From NCBI RefSeq assembly GCF_004364635.1, contig NZ_SOAX01000006.1, positions 179,799-243,798 on the forward strand: a stretch of DNA of 64,000 nt, written 5' to 3'. Below are positions 28,119-37,195 of the stretch, piece by piece. Under the pieces are notes generated by a model, which saw nothing but the letters and a program-made list of their open reading frames with translations, was not told the DNA's origin and made no database searches. The stretch comes from Halospina denitrificans. GTDB lineage: Bacteria; Pseudomonadota; Gammaproteobacteria; Pseudomonadales; Oleiphilaceae. Positions within the stretch are counted from its first letter, which is position 1. Every line of letters begins with the position of its first letter. The position numbers and the translations under genes were made by a program.

Positions 28119-28923
28119 GTCTGCCTCGCCTCCCGGTTCAATCAGTCAGACTGCAGACCTGGATGAATCTGGCCGTATTATGCCCGCCCCCGGTCCTGTC
28201 TGACACGCCCTGTAACACCTGTTTACAAACTGTAGTTCATTTTTGCGGAAATGTGATCTGTCCCGCTATCAAGAACTATGTCGTTGTGAATCCCATCATG
28301 GTTCCATACGTTGGGTGGCCGTTGATGGGTTTGTCACAGTATGTCCGGATTTAACAAATCCATGGGGTTGTTGTTGCTGGAGTGCTAACCGGGTCACAGC
28401 AGGTGGGATTAAAGCCTTTTTAGAATGGATTCCAGATGCAATCGGAACAGGTGCAGTTTATGACCCAACCGGGTGATGACGAGCCCGTCGGCGGAACCAT
28501 CATCGTCGACTGAACCACAGGTCCCTGGCCATAACCGTCCGTTCAATACGAATGTCGGTTGAAGCCCGTGCGCCGGAACACCGGACGTGAGGCATGATTT
28601 GCCCGAATCCCTGTAATTGCCCCCCCCTTCTTTGCGAGCAGAGTAATAGCCTGCCTGCAGCCCGCTTGCGAGACGCCCTACCGCTGGTTTCACCATTGTT
28701 TATCCGGTTGCGGATAACCCCATCGTCAATGCCGGCGATGGTTCGCCTGTACAGTTTCGCCAGCGGAAGCTCTCATTGCAGGAGGTTTGGAAAGAGATCG
28801 CGGGATCAAGCGGGTGTCAAATAAATGGCGTAAAATGTAGCAAAACACTGCCTGAATAAACACACTTTTACAAAGTTGGCGGGTAGCCTAGTTCGTGAAA
28901 TGTCAACGAACTGGTGCAAGAAC
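28119..28923 (+). other. Long intergenic region, no gene seen
   Basis: About 800 bases with no convincing gene on either strand: the ORFs present are short, overlapping and without coding bias. The stretch 28200-28480 is more AT-rich than the surroundings. The last 60 bases (AATAAA and TAAAAT runs near 28820-28860) look promoter-like for the lipoprotein gene. No hairpin with a U-run or tRNA-like fold was seen. Confidence 0.5.
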
Positions 28924-29520
28924 ATGTCATATCCCGCCAAGAAAACGTTCAAGAACCCGACCTGGGTGCTGTTTGCAGGCTTCTTTATTCTGGCTGGCTG
29001 TCAGATTGATGGTGCCTCAGATACTGGAAGCGATAACGGTCAGAGCGCGCAACAGGACGAGAGTGTTACGGATGATACACAGGAAACCGCGAGTCGGCCG
29101 AGTAGCGAAGACGACCTCGTCGCGGACAGTTCCGGCGATAGTTCCACCACTGATGACGAATCGGTTGATGACGGCACAACCGAAACGGATGGTGGTACAA
29201 CCGAAACGGATGGTGATACAACCGAAACGGATGGTGATACAACGACCTTGGATACAACCGCAACCCTGATGTGGGATGCACCGACCCAGCGTGAGAATGG
29301 GGATACCCTGAAGGTCGGGTCAATTGATTACTATATCGTTTCCTGGGGACAGGATCCGGATACCCTTGCCAACACCGAGCAAGTGTCCTGTGTAAATTGC
29401 ACCGACATGGAGCACGTGATCGAGGATCTTGATGAAGGAACCTGGTATTTTACCGTTCAGACCCGCGATACTGATGGCAACGTGAGTCGCGAGGCGGACC
29501 TGGCCAGCAAGAAGATCTGA
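28924..29520 (+). CDS. Lipoprotein with acidic repeats and an FN3-like domain
   Basis: A 198-residue predicted lipoprotein. The ATG at 28924 gives a signal sequence ending in the lipobox LAGC (Cys 26); an in-frame ATG at 28900 would only lengthen the n-region. Residues 27-110 are an acidic, Ser/Thr/Asp-rich low-complexity linker containing the heptad GTTETDG repeated three times. Residues 115-198 resemble a fibronectin type III module (TLMWDAP at strand A/B, TWYFTVQTRDTDGNVS at strands F/G). A lipid-anchored, surface- or periplasm-exposed binding module is the natural reading; the ligand is unknown. Its stop abuts the stop of the convergent histidine kinase. Confidence 0.75.
   Translation: MSYPAKKTFKNPTWVLFAGFFILAGCQIDGASDTGSDNGQSAQQDESVTDDTQETASRPSSEDDLVADSSGDSSTTDDESVDDGTTETDGGTTETDGDTTETDGDTTTLDTTATLMWDAPTQRENGDTLKVGSIDYYIVSWGQDPDTLANTEQVSCVNCTDMEHVIEDLDEGTWYFTVQTRDTDGNVSREADLASKKI
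29173..29243 (+). repeat. 21-bp in-frame tandem repeat
   Basis: Three near-identical 21-base units (29173-29193, 29194-29214, 29215-29235) plus a partial fourth, encoding the heptad GTTETDG or DTTETDG in the lipoprotein linker. Units differ at one to three bases. Such repeats can change number by slippage, lengthening the linker by seven residues at a time. Confidence 0.9.
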
Positions 29521-32133
29521 TCAATCCGGCTCTGTCAGTGGCAGATAGAGCCGGAAAGTGGAGCCACGGCCCGGGGTGCTGACAAGGTCCACCACGCCCC
29601 GGTGCCGCTCTGCCACGGTCTGGACAAAGGCCAGGCCCAGCCCTGCTCCGTGAGGCCCTCCCATCTCAGTTCCCTTCTGACGCCGGAATCTCTGAAAAAC
29701 CATGGGCTGGTCTTCCAGCTCAATCCCCGGACCCTGGTCCGTAACACTCAGGGCGCCCGTCTGGCCCGCATTCTCCACGCTGACTGAGACCACGGTATTG
29801 CCCGGACTGTACTGGATGGCGTTGGTGAGCAGGTTAATGACTGCCCGCTCGAGGAGTTCCGCGTTTCCTGACAACCACAGGTCCTCCCGGCCATCAAGCT
29901 CGAGCCGGACCTGGTTGGCGAGGGCCTGCTCCTGGACCGCGTCCACCGCATTCTCGGCAATGGTCAGGAGTTCGCAATCGTAGAACCGCTTGTCGGTGAG
30001 TTCCTCGGCCCGGGCCAGTTGCACGAATTCTTCGGCCAGCTGGTAGCTTCGCCGGGCGAGGCGGGCGATCTGGTCCAGCGTTTCCGGCGCCACCGGCTGG
30101 TCTTCCCGTCGCAACTGGTCCAGAAGGGCAAGCTGGGACACCAGAGGTGAGCGCACGTCATGGGAAATGAAGTCGATGGCTTCCCGGTACTGGCGTTGGC
30201 GCTCGCGCAGATTGGTGATGTCGGAGAGGTTGACGATGAGCCCCGGATGACGCTGCTCGGGGAGATCGAAGGGCGCCAGGTGTATGAGCAGGGCGCGATC
30301 CCGCAGCCAATAGTCGATGACGTCCTCGTGGCGCTCGTTAAGGATCGTCAGGATGCGTTCACGCCAGATCCGTTCTGGTTGGCGGCTTTCCTCGGTACTA
30401 CCACTGATCATCAACCGTTGCAGCGGCATACCGGTGAGGCTTTCCCGGGGCAGCTGGAACCATTCCGGGATCCGGGCGTTGACGTAGCGGATAACGCCCA
30501 GCGCGTCCGTGACGATGACGCCGTCCGGCATGCGTTCGAACCCGGAGCCGATAAAGCGGCGCATCCCGGCCAGCGCCAGCGTTGCATTGTGCACCTGCTC
30601 GATGTGGTGTGAGACCCGTTCCCGGGAGCGTTCGATGACTGGTTCCGTGGTGCCGGTATGCAGGTGCAGGCTGTCAAGGAATGGTCTGACGGTGGCGGCG
30701 TCGGCTTCGCTGGTCCAGACCAGGCCCAGCTCATGCCAGTATCCGTTGCGGAAAAAGCGGATCCGGCTGCGGCTGGCTTCATGGTGCCATTTTCCGGCCT
30801 GCTTCTGGGGCAGGAGGGTGTCCGAGCCGGAGGGCGGCTGGCCACGGATGGGCTGATGATTGCTGGTCAGCCAACTGTCGCTGGCCTGGAGCAGCTCCTG
30901 GAGCTCATCCAGTAACTGGGCCGGTGCACGGTCTTCCAGGCGGCCAATGGTAATGCGCCGTTCACGACCCAGGGCATGGAGCTGGCGATTGAGGAAACGG
31001 TTGAGGAGGCCAAGCCGCTGGGCCGTCCACAGGGGAAAGGCGAGGGCGGCGGTGAGTGCGGGCGCCCCCGGTGTGAGCCACAGGGCCTGGAGACGCAGCA
31101 GGCCGTAGGAAACCAGGATGGGCAGCAATGTCAGGCCAGCCGCCAGAGCCAGGGTGCGCATCGGGCGCCAGCGGGGAAAGCAGGCCCCGATGATGGCAAC
31201 ACTGAAGAGGCCCAGCAGCAGTGATGCCCAGCCGGAGACCGGCTGAATAACCCGGTCCTGCGCAATGGCCGAAAAGGCGTTCGCATGGAACTCAACGCCG
31301 CTGAGCGGAGCCGTGCGTCCGGAGACCGGGGTGGGCAGCATATCCCCGAAGCCGGCGGCGGTAATGCCCACGAATACCACCTTGTCCCTGAGTTTCTGCG
31401 GCGGAACCCGCCCTTCGAGGACGTCGATGTAGGATACCGAGGGCATGCGCCCGGCACGGCCCGAAAAGGGAATACGGACGTGGTTCTGCCTCACGTTGAC
31501 GAACGGGGCATCCGCGGCGACTGCCGCTGTGTCCGAGCCTTGGGTCTCCATTCCACTCTGCTGGATCACGGCGTCGGCAAGGCTGGGCCAAACGGCTTCC
31601 CCCAGCCCCTCCCGCCGGTAAAAGCCGCGCACAATACCATCGTCATCCAACTCCACATGCACATGGCCAAGGGCACCAGCGGCTTTGGTGAGACTTGCAA
31701 TGGGAAGGAACTCGCGTAAGGGCTGCTCATCGTCGCTGGGGTAGATGTGCAGGGGCAGCACCACGTCGCCGTGGCGTTTCATGGCGTCAGCAAGCTGCCG
31801 GTCCTGGGCGCCGCGTTCCGAGGGTTCCGTGAACAGGATGTCGAACGCAACGGTGCTGGCGCCGGCCTGGTCGAGTCGATCAATCAGGCTGGCATGGTAC
31901 TGCCTGGGCCAGGGCCAGCGCCCCAGGCGGTCCAGGCTTTTTTCGTCGATGGCGACAAGTACCAGCTCGTCCGGCGGGGCCAGGCGACTCTGTTGAATCA
32001 GGGTGTCATAGAGCCAGAGATCCAGGCGCTCCGTTGCCGGGGTGACCGTCAGCAGTACGAGCAGGGCGGTCAGGGGAAGAATCAGGTGCCAGCGTGCCAG
32101 GCGCCTGGATGGAAAAAGGCCACTGGAGCGCAT
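29521..32133 (-). CDS. CHASE2-domain sensor histidine kinase
   Basis: An 870-residue membrane kinase. Order: N-terminal membrane span, a periplasmic CHASE2 sensor domain (about 25-290), three membrane spans (about 300-370), a linker, a PAS domain (about 530-640), a HisKA dimerisation domain with the phospho-accepting His 658 in FISHDVRSPL, and a HATPase domain with the N box NLLTNAIQYSP, the DQGPGIE box and GAGLGLAFVQ. AAGGAAC precedes the ATG. It is the last gene of a three-gene operon with an OmpR-type regulator and a FecR-LysM protein, so it most likely phosphorylates that regulator. The stimulus for CHASE2 is unknown. Confidence 0.93.
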   Translation of the reverse strand: MRSSGLFPSRRLARWHLILPLTALLVLLTVTPATERLDLWLYDTLIQQSRLAPPDELVLVAIDEKSLDRLGRWPWPRQYHASLIDRLDQAGASTVAFDILFTEPSERGAQDRQLADAMKRHGDVVLPLHIYPSDDEQPLREFLPIASLTKAAGALGHVHVELDDDGIVRGFYRREGLGEAVWPSLADAVIQQSGMETQGSDTAAVAADAPFVNVRQNHVRIPFSGRAGRMPSVSYIDVLEGRVPPQKLRDKVVFVGITAAGFGDMLPTPVSGRTAPLSGVEFHANAFSAIAQDRVIQPVSGWASLLLGLFSVAIIGACFPRWRPMRTLALAAGLTLLPILVSYGLLRLQALWLTPGAPALTAALAFPLWTAQRLGLLNRFLNRQLHALGRERRITIGRLEDRAPAQLLDELQELLQASDSWLTSNHQPIRGQPPSGSDTLLPQKQAGKWHHEASRSRIRFFRNGYWHELGLVWTSEADAATVRPFLDSLHLHTGTTEPVIERSRERVSHHIEQVHNATLALAGMRRFIGSGFERMPDGVIVTDALGVIRYVNARIPEWFQLPRESLTGMPLQRLMISGSTEESRQPERIWRERILTILNERHEDVIDYWLRDRALLIHLAPFDLPEQRHPGLIVNLSDITNLRERQRQYREAIDFISHDVRSPLVSQLALLDQLRREDQPVAPETLDQIARLARRSYQLAEEFVQLARAEELTDKRFYDCELLTIAENAVDAVQEQALANQVRLELDGREDLWLSGNAELLERAVINLLTNAIQYSPGNTVVSVSVENAGQTGALSVTDQGPGIELEDQPMVFQRFRRQKGTEMGGPHGAGLGLAFVQTVAERHRGVVDLVSTPGRGSTFRLYLPLTEPD

Positions 32134-32160
32134 CAGGGAGTTCCTTTCCGCATGGGGTCA

Positions 32161-32384
32161 TTATTGAACGGAGGTTTCGTAAGGCTCGCTCCAGTCATTG
32201 GTTATTATCGCATCCGTTGCCAGGCCTTTTACCCGCACATGATAGCGTTGACCCGGTTCCAGCTGAACCCGGGGTTGCGTGTCCTCAGCGGTTACTGCCC
32301 CGACAATATTGCTGAAGGTGTCATTGTGCGCAAGTATTCCCGGGGCGGCTTCAAGCGGGCCAGTGACTGCGCCACGTTGCTGCC
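32161..32384 (-). other. Displaced 3' end of the FecR-LysM gene
   Basis: In the other reading frame this stretch encodes about 74 residues that continue the FecR protein naturally: TGPLEAAPGILAHNDTFSN, then PRVQLEPGQRYHVRVKGLA, then NDWSEPYETSVQ and a stop. The last part resembles an FN3-like closing module. Adding one base at about 32384 fuses it to the upstream frame and gives a protein of about 366 residues. Confidence 0.75.
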
Positions 32385-33170
32385 ATGAATGGCGGAGTAG
32401 CCCGCGTGCACGGTTTTCTGCTTCTCGCCATCACCAAACCAGACCTCGCCCTCGCGGACCTCAAGCAGGGTGCCGCCGCTGCCGCTTTCCAGGCTGAAGG
32501 CGGTGCCACGCACAGCCGCGACCGCCGAGGGCGTTTCAATCTCGAAACGGGAGCCCCGGTGCTCAAAGGGCTCCACATCGGTATTGACGCGCCCGCGCTC
32601 CAGGTTCAGGCGGATATCGACCATGCCTGAGCGGCCATACTGCGTAAGCCGGTCGAAGGTGATCCGGCTGTGGCGTTCGATCTTCAGGATGGAGCCATCA
32701 GCGAGCTCGACAATCGCCTGCCCGTCGGTGGTCCGGACCTCATCCCCCACGTTGAGCCTGTCACCAACGCCCAACTCCTGAGGTTCGGTGGCAGGGTGCG
32801 GGTGTAGGAAAACGGTGCCCGTGACGGAGGTGGCCCGGGCGGGTCTGGGGCTGCGCTCCAGCCAGGTCAGCGGTATCTTCAGGGCTGCGCCGGGCCTCAG
32901 GGGGTGCTGGGTGCTGATGTTGTTATAGCTGACCAGGTCTTTCTGGCCTCGGCCGGCGCCGAGCAGGCGGTCGCTGATGCCCGTGAGGCTGTCGCCGGGG
33001 CGTACCGTGTAGGTCCAGTCGCCACTACGCTCAGGCACCGGCGGAGCAGTTTCAAGCTCCGTGCTTGTTGAGCCACGGGCCAATGCCGTCTGGGTGCCAG
33101 CCAATGCCATCAACAACAGGAGCATTGCCGTCATGGGTTCAAGTCGTCTGCGTACTGCTTTATACCGCAT
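32292..33170 (-). CDS. FecR-LysM periplasmic protein, frameshifted near 3' end
   Basis: As read, 292 residues: a signal or anchor (about 13-32), a LysM peptidoglycan-binding domain (about 50-100, YTVRPGDSLTGISDRLLGAG), and a FecR domain (about 110-235, TPSAVAAVRGTAFSLE). Reading then runs into a stop at 32292. In the next frame an open, coding-like stretch starts at the same point and continues to a stop at 32161, 27 bases before the kinase start (listed separately). One missing base near 32382-32386 explains this. It is either a sequencing error or a true 3' truncation; the LysM and FecR domains are intact either way. The gene sits 17 bases after the regulator gene. LysM-FecR proteins are usually found with CHASE2 sensors and probably help sense the envelope. 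Confidence 0.85.
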   Translation of the reverse strand: MRYKAVRRRLEPMTAMLLLLMALAGTQTALARGSTSTELETAPPVPERSGDWTYTVRPGDSLTGISDRLLGAGRGQKDLVSYNNISTQHPLRPGAALKIPLTWLERSPRPARATSVTGTVFLHPHPATEPQELGVGDRLNVGDEVRTTDGQAIVELADGSILKIERHSRITFDRLTQYGRSGMVDIRLNLERGRVNTDVEPFEHRGSRFEIETPSAVAAVRGTAFSLESGSGGTLLEVREGEVWFGDGEKQKTVHAGYSAIHGSNVAQSLARLKPPREYLRTMTPSAILSGQ

Positions 33171-33187
33171 AAAAACTACTGCCTGTT

Positions 33188-33889
33188 TCAGGCGCTCATG
33201 GCTTCTGTATCCACAGCTTCCAGGCGGTAACCGCGCTGGTAGATCGTCTTGATCCGGAAACCGTTTTCCGGCTTGATGCCGAGTCGTCGCCGCAGACGGC
33301 TCATGTGAGTGTCCACCGTGCGTGTGTTGATGTCGCTGGACACGCCCCAGACCCGTTCAAGGAGCATCTCACGGGTGAGTAGGCGGCCCTGGTTCTGGAA
33401 CAGGAAAAGCGTCAGGTCGAAGTCCTTGTCCGTGAGCTCAATGGGCTCGTCATGGCAATAGATCACCCGGCTGCCCTTGTCGATGGTGAAAGGCCCGAAT
33501 TCCAGGTGTTCCTTTTCCACTTCGGGATGGACGCGTCGCAGCAGCGCGCGGACCCTGGCGAGCAACTCCCCGGGGCGGAGGGGCTTGGCCAGGTAGTCAT
33601 CGGCACCGGCGTCCAGGGCGGTGATGATGTCCTGCTCGTTGGCGCGCTGGGTTACAAACAGCACGGGGATGGGCCAGTCCAGCGTCGCGCGGACATTCCG
33701 GAGAACCTCGATACCGTCGATATCCGGAATCTGCCAGTCCAGGATCAGCAGATCGTAGCTCTTGTGTGCCACGGCGCTCAGGAAGGCCTGTCCGGTGGCG
33801 AGGTAGTCACAGGTCTTGTCGTCGTCATGGAGCAGCTCGGCGATGCGTTCCGCCTGTTCGTGCTCGTCTTCCAGCAACGCGATGCGCAT
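33188..33889 (-). CDS. OmpR-family response regulator
   Basis: A 233-residue two-component regulator. The ATG at 33889 has GGAGG 5 bases upstream. Receiver domain 1-115: the acidic pocket (LLEDE), the phosphoryl-accepting Asp 51 in LLILDWQIPD, the Thr of LFVTQRAN and the Lys of YLAKPLRPGE. Winged-helix DNA-binding domain 130-225: LTDKDFDLTLFLFQNQGRLL and RTVDTHMSRLRRRLG. First gene of the operon regulator / FecR-LysM / CHASE2 kinase, its cognate kinase being the CHASE2 protein. It likely activates a promoter in response to an envelope or redox signal; no target is visible here. Confidence 0.93.
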   Translation of the reverse strand: MRIALLEDEHEQAERIAELLHDDDKTCDYLATGQAFLSAVAHKSYDLLILDWQIPDIDGIEVLRNVRATLDWPIPVLFVTQRANEQDIITALDAGADDYLAKPLRPGELLARVRALLRRVHPEVEKEHLEFGPFTIDKGSRVIYCHDEPIELTDKDFDLTLFLFQNQGRLLTREMLLERVWGVSSDINTRTVDTHMSRLRRRLGIKPENGFRIKTIYQRGYRLEAVDTEAMSA

Positions 33890-33992
33890 TGGCGCCTCCA
33901 AAGTTATTCACCGTGAAAGATGGCACAGCAATGCTTGCACTTCAGTAATCCTTTTGTTTTAAAGGGTAACGTGTCTTAAGACCGGCCGATGC

Positions 33993-36152
33993 TCAGGTTT
34001 TCAGGCTGTTGGTATCCGGTCTGCCATCCTGGTCGGAGAGCGTTGTGCGGCAGGCGGGGTAGCGGCTGCAGCCCCAGAAAGGGCCTTTGGGGCCGGAGCG
34101 CTTCACCAGAGGGGCGAAACAATAAGGGCAGGGCACGGGCGCCTGGTCCATGCCGTCGCCGGCACTGCTGTCGTCTTCGGCTTCCACGGCCCGGCTACCA
34201 CGGCATTCGGGAAAGCGCGAGCAGGACCAGAAATCACCGAATTTGCCGGAACGCTTGCGCATGGGGGCGCGGCATCGGGGGCAGTGCACGCCCGTGTGTT
34301 CAGCGGGCGCCGGCCTGGCACCCGCAATAGCCGGATCCAGAAGCGTGCGTATATCGGTGGTGAGTTGTTCCAGGAAGGATTCCGGGTCGCTGTCCCCCTG
34401 ACGGATCCGCTCCAGCTGGGATTCCCAGATGGCGGTGCGGTCGGGGGTTGTGGCGCTCTCCGGCAGGCCCTCGATCAGGGCCCAGCCCTTGTCAGTGGCG
34501 TGAATGGCGCGCTTCTCCCGTAACAGGAAGCCACGGTTGAACAGGGTCTGGATAATGGCGGCCCGGGTGGCCTCGGTGCCAAGGCCGTCCGTCTCGCGCA
34601 GGGTCCGGCGCAGGTCAGCGTCCTGCACAAAGCGCGCGATGCCGGTCATTGCTGACAGCAGGGTGGCGTCCGTGAAGGGTGTCGGGGGCTGCGTGGTTTT
34701 CTCCAGGCAGCGCGCCTCGTGACAGCTCACCTGCGCCCCCGGCTCGAGCCGTGGAAGTGGGGTGGGCGCCTTTTCACTGTGGTCACTGCGGCGCCTTACG
34801 GGCTCCAGCCGCTTCCAGCCCTCGCTGATGATGCCGGTTTCCCGGGCCTTGAAGGCCTCGCCGCCAATGCGACAGTCAAGCTGCCCCTCCCGGTGGAGGG
34901 CGTCGGATTCGAACTGCATTAGGTAGAACCGCGCCACCAGGTCATAGACCGCCGCTTCGTCCTTCGACAGTTTCCGGAGTGAGCTATGGCGCTGGGTGGG
35001 CACAATGGCGTGGTGGGCACCGACCTCGTGGTCGCTCCAGGCCTTGCTCCGGCGGGCGATGTCCTCCGGCACGCCGCCTTCGACCAGCTCCGGATGGGTG
35101 GCGGCAATGGCCGCGACCACCTCATGCCGGTCGGACCAGTGCCCTTCCGGCAGGTAACGGCAGTCTGAGCGTGGGTAGGTGATGAGCTGGTGGGTCTCAT
35201 AGAGGGACTGCGCGGCTTTCAGGACCTGCTCGGCACCCATGCCGTGGCGCCGCGCGGCAGTGATCTGGAGCACGGATAACGACAGGGGCAGCGGCGGTGC
35301 CTCCGCACGCTCACGGAAGCTGGCATCCACCACCTCGCCGGTCTGTCCCTGTATCCGGTCGCGGACCTGTTCCGCGGGGCCTTTCTCAAGCAGTCGGCCG
35401 TTCTCATCCAGCTTGTGGGCCACGTCTTCACCGGGTTGCCAGCGGGCCCGGAAAAGGTGGTCCGGCTCCGTGCCCGGGGCGAGGACGGCGTCCAGCTGAA
35501 AGTAAGGGCGTGGCTCAAAGTCACGGATGCTCCGGTCGCGCTGGACGACCAGCCCGAGCACGGGCGTCTGGACACGGCCCACCGAGAATACGCCCTCCTG
35601 GCCCTTGCGTTGATGATAGAGCGTGTAGGCCCGACTCAGGTTGATGCCATACAGCCAGTCCGCGCGCTGGCGTGCTTCCGCCGAGGCCTTGAGCGGCTGG
35701 AAGCGGCGGTTGGCGGTCTCGGCTTCCAGGGACTTGCGCACGGCCTCGGGGTTGAGGTCGTTGATCAGGACGCGCCGCACGCCGGCGGGAGAACCGCACC
35801 ATTCCAGCACTTCATCCACCAGCAACTGGCCTTCGCGGTCCGGATCCCCGGCATGAACGATGTCCGTGGCGTGCCTGATCAGTTTCTCAAGCACGCCAAG
35901 CTGGTCACGGACATCCGCGCGGGGCTGGCGTTCCCAGTTGTCGGGGATGATGGGCAGGGTATCCAGCCGCCAGCGCTGCCATTGGGGGTTGTAGTGGGCC
36001 GGCTCTACCGGTTCCAGCAGGTGGCCGATGCACCAGCTCACCACGATGTTTTCTCCGCACTTCAGGTAGCCCTGGCCGCGCTCGGGCCGGTTGCTCAGGG
36101 CACTGGCAATGGCGCGTGCAAGTGACGGTTTTTCCGCAATATAAAGGCGCAT
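33993..36152 (-). CDS. topB: DNA topoisomerase III
   Basis: A 719-residue type IA topoisomerase that decatenates and relaxes negatively supercoiled DNA, acting with RecQ-type helicases on recombination and replication intermediates. The N-terminal Toprim domain shows EKPSLARAI and HAGDPDREGQLL (metal-binding acidic triad). The catalytic tyrosine is Tyr 326 in LITYPRSD, close to Tyr 328 of the Escherichia coli enzyme. Two C-terminal zinc-ribbon repeats begin CPRC and CPYC, each closing with a C-x(2)-(F/Y)-P-x-C motif. Divergent from the BolA gene with 88 bases between. Confidence 0.95.
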   Translation of the reverse strand: MRLYIAEKPSLARAIASALSNRPERGQGYLKCGENIVVSWCIGHLLEPVEPAHYNPQWQRWRLDTLPIIPDNWERQPRADVRDQLGVLEKLIRHATDIVHAGDPDREGQLLVDEVLEWCGSPAGVRRVLINDLNPEAVRKSLEAETANRRFQPLKASAEARQRADWLYGINLSRAYTLYHQRKGQEGVFSVGRVQTPVLGLVVQRDRSIRDFEPRPYFQLDAVLAPGTEPDHLFRARWQPGEDVAHKLDENGRLLEKGPAEQVRDRIQGQTGEVVDASFRERAEAPPLPLSLSVLQITAARRHGMGAEQVLKAAQSLYETHQLITYPRSDCRYLPEGHWSDRHEVVAAIAATHPELVEGGVPEDIARRSKAWSDHEVGAHHAIVPTQRHSSLRKLSKDEAAVYDLVARFYLMQFESDALHREGQLDCRIGGEAFKARETGIISEGWKRLEPVRRRSDHSEKAPTPLPRLEPGAQVSCHEARCLEKTTQPPTPFTDATLLSAMTGIARFVQDADLRRTLRETDGLGTEATRAAIIQTLFNRGFLLREKRAIHATDKGWALIEGLPESATTPDRTAIWESQLERIRQGDSDPESFLEQLTTDIRTLLDPAIAGARPAPAEHTGVHCPRCRAPMRKRSGKFGDFWSCSRFPECRGSRAVEAEDDSSAGDGMDQAPVPCPYCFAPLVKRSGPKGPFWGCSRYPACRTTLSDQDGRPDTNSLKT

Positions 36153-36240
36153 CGGGACCCCGTGGGTTAGGGACAGTACCGGTGAAGGGTGTTAAACTCA
36201 ATCCGGTATTGTAACGAATTCAGCATCCGGAGCGTGGTTT

Positions 36241-36558
36241 ATGTCTCTGCAGGCGGCAATTGAAAACCGGCTGAGCGAAGGATTCAATCCCTCCGTTCTC
36301 CAGGTGGAGAACGAAAGCCACCAGCATGCGGTGCCCGCCAACTCGGAAACCCATTTCCGTGTGGTCATGGCCAGCGAGGCCTTTGAGGGCAAGCGCCGCA
36401 TTGCCCGTCATCAGGCCGTTTACGGCGCGCTTTCCGAGGAAATGAACAATGGCATCCACGCGCTGACGCTGCACCTCTACACTCCCGAGGAGTGGCAGAA
36501 CAGCGAAAGCGGTGCCCCCCAGTCCCCGCCCTGCATGGGCGGTTCAAAAGCCGGCTGA
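36241..36558 (+). CDS. BolA family protein
   Basis: A 105-residue BolA-fold protein. The hallmark helix-turn segment is present (EAFEGKRRIARHQAVYGAL), with the conserved His of the RH motif that co-ligates [2Fe-2S] clusters with monothiol glutaredoxins. BolA proteins take part in iron-sulfur trafficking and morphology or stress responses. The C-terminal 20 residues are Ser/Pro/Gly-rich and disordered. It is followed 10 bases later by the YciO/TsaC-like gene, probably in one transcript. Confidence 0.92.
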   Translation: MSLQAAIENRLSEGFNPSVLQVENESHQHAVPANSETHFRVVMASEAFEGKRRIARHQAVYGALSEEMNNGIHALTLHLYTPEEWQNSESGAPQSPPCMGGSKAG

Positions 36559-36568
36559 GCGAGGTGAT

Positions 36569-37195
36569 ATGAGCCAGTATTTCCAGATCCATCCGGAAAC
36601 CCCGCAACCGCGGCTGGTGCGCCAGGCGGTGGAGATCCTGCGTCGTGGCGGGGTTATCGCCTATCCCACGGATTCCGCCTACGCGCTGGGCTGTGGCCTG
36701 GGCGAGAAAAAGGCGGCGGAGCGGATCCAGTGGCTGCGCAACCTGGACGACAAGCACAACTTCACCCTGGTATGCCGGGATCTGTCCGCGATCGGCACCT
36801 ACGCCAAGGTGGACAACGTCCAGTACCGGCTCCTGAAATCCCATACCCCGGGCCCTTACACCTGGATACTGGATGCAACCAGTGAGGTCCCCAGGCGTTT
36901 GCTGCACCCGAAACGTCGCCAGATCGGCATCCGCGTGCCGGATCACCGGATCGTGGACGCGCTGGTGGCGGAGATGGGGGAGCCGATCATGAGTTCCACC
37001 CTGATCCTTCCGGGTGAGGAGTGGCCCATGAACGACCCGGAAGAGATCCGGGATCGGCTGGAGCACCATGTTGACCTGGTCATCGAGGGCGGCTTCTGTG
37101 GCATGGAGCCGACTACGGTGGTGGATCTGTGCGGCGATATGCCCAGAATCATCCGGGAAGGGAAGGGCGATCCTACCCCATTCCAGCTTGAATGA
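36569..37195 (+). CDS. YciO/TsaC-like threonylcarbamoyl-AMP synthase family
   Basis: A 208-residue YrdC-fold protein. The ATG at 36569 has GAGG five bases upstream. The nucleotide-binding motifs are visible: GGVIAYPTDSAYALGC, TPGPYTWIL, RRQIGIRVPDH and SSTLILPGEE. The full-length match and the SYR-less C terminus suggest the YciO group rather than the dedicated t6A enzyme TsaC, but the reaction (L-threonylcarbamoyl-AMP from Thr, bicarbonate and ATP) may be shared. Co-oriented with and close behind the BolA gene. Confidence 0.88.
   Translation: MSQYFQIHPETPQPRLVRQAVEILRRGGVIAYPTDSAYALGCGLGEKKAAERIQWLRNLDDKHNFTLVCRDLSAIGTYAKVDNVQYRLLKSHTPGPYTWILDATSEVPRRLLHPKRRQIGIRVPDHRIVDALVAEMGEPIMSSTLILPGEEWPMNDPEEIRDRLEHHVDLVIEGGFCGMEPTTVVDLCGDMPRIIREGKGDPTPFQLE

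Noticed and set aside
28409-28696. Minus-strand ORF in the long gap
   Set aside because: No coding bias, no ribosome site, and several overlapping competitors of similar length.
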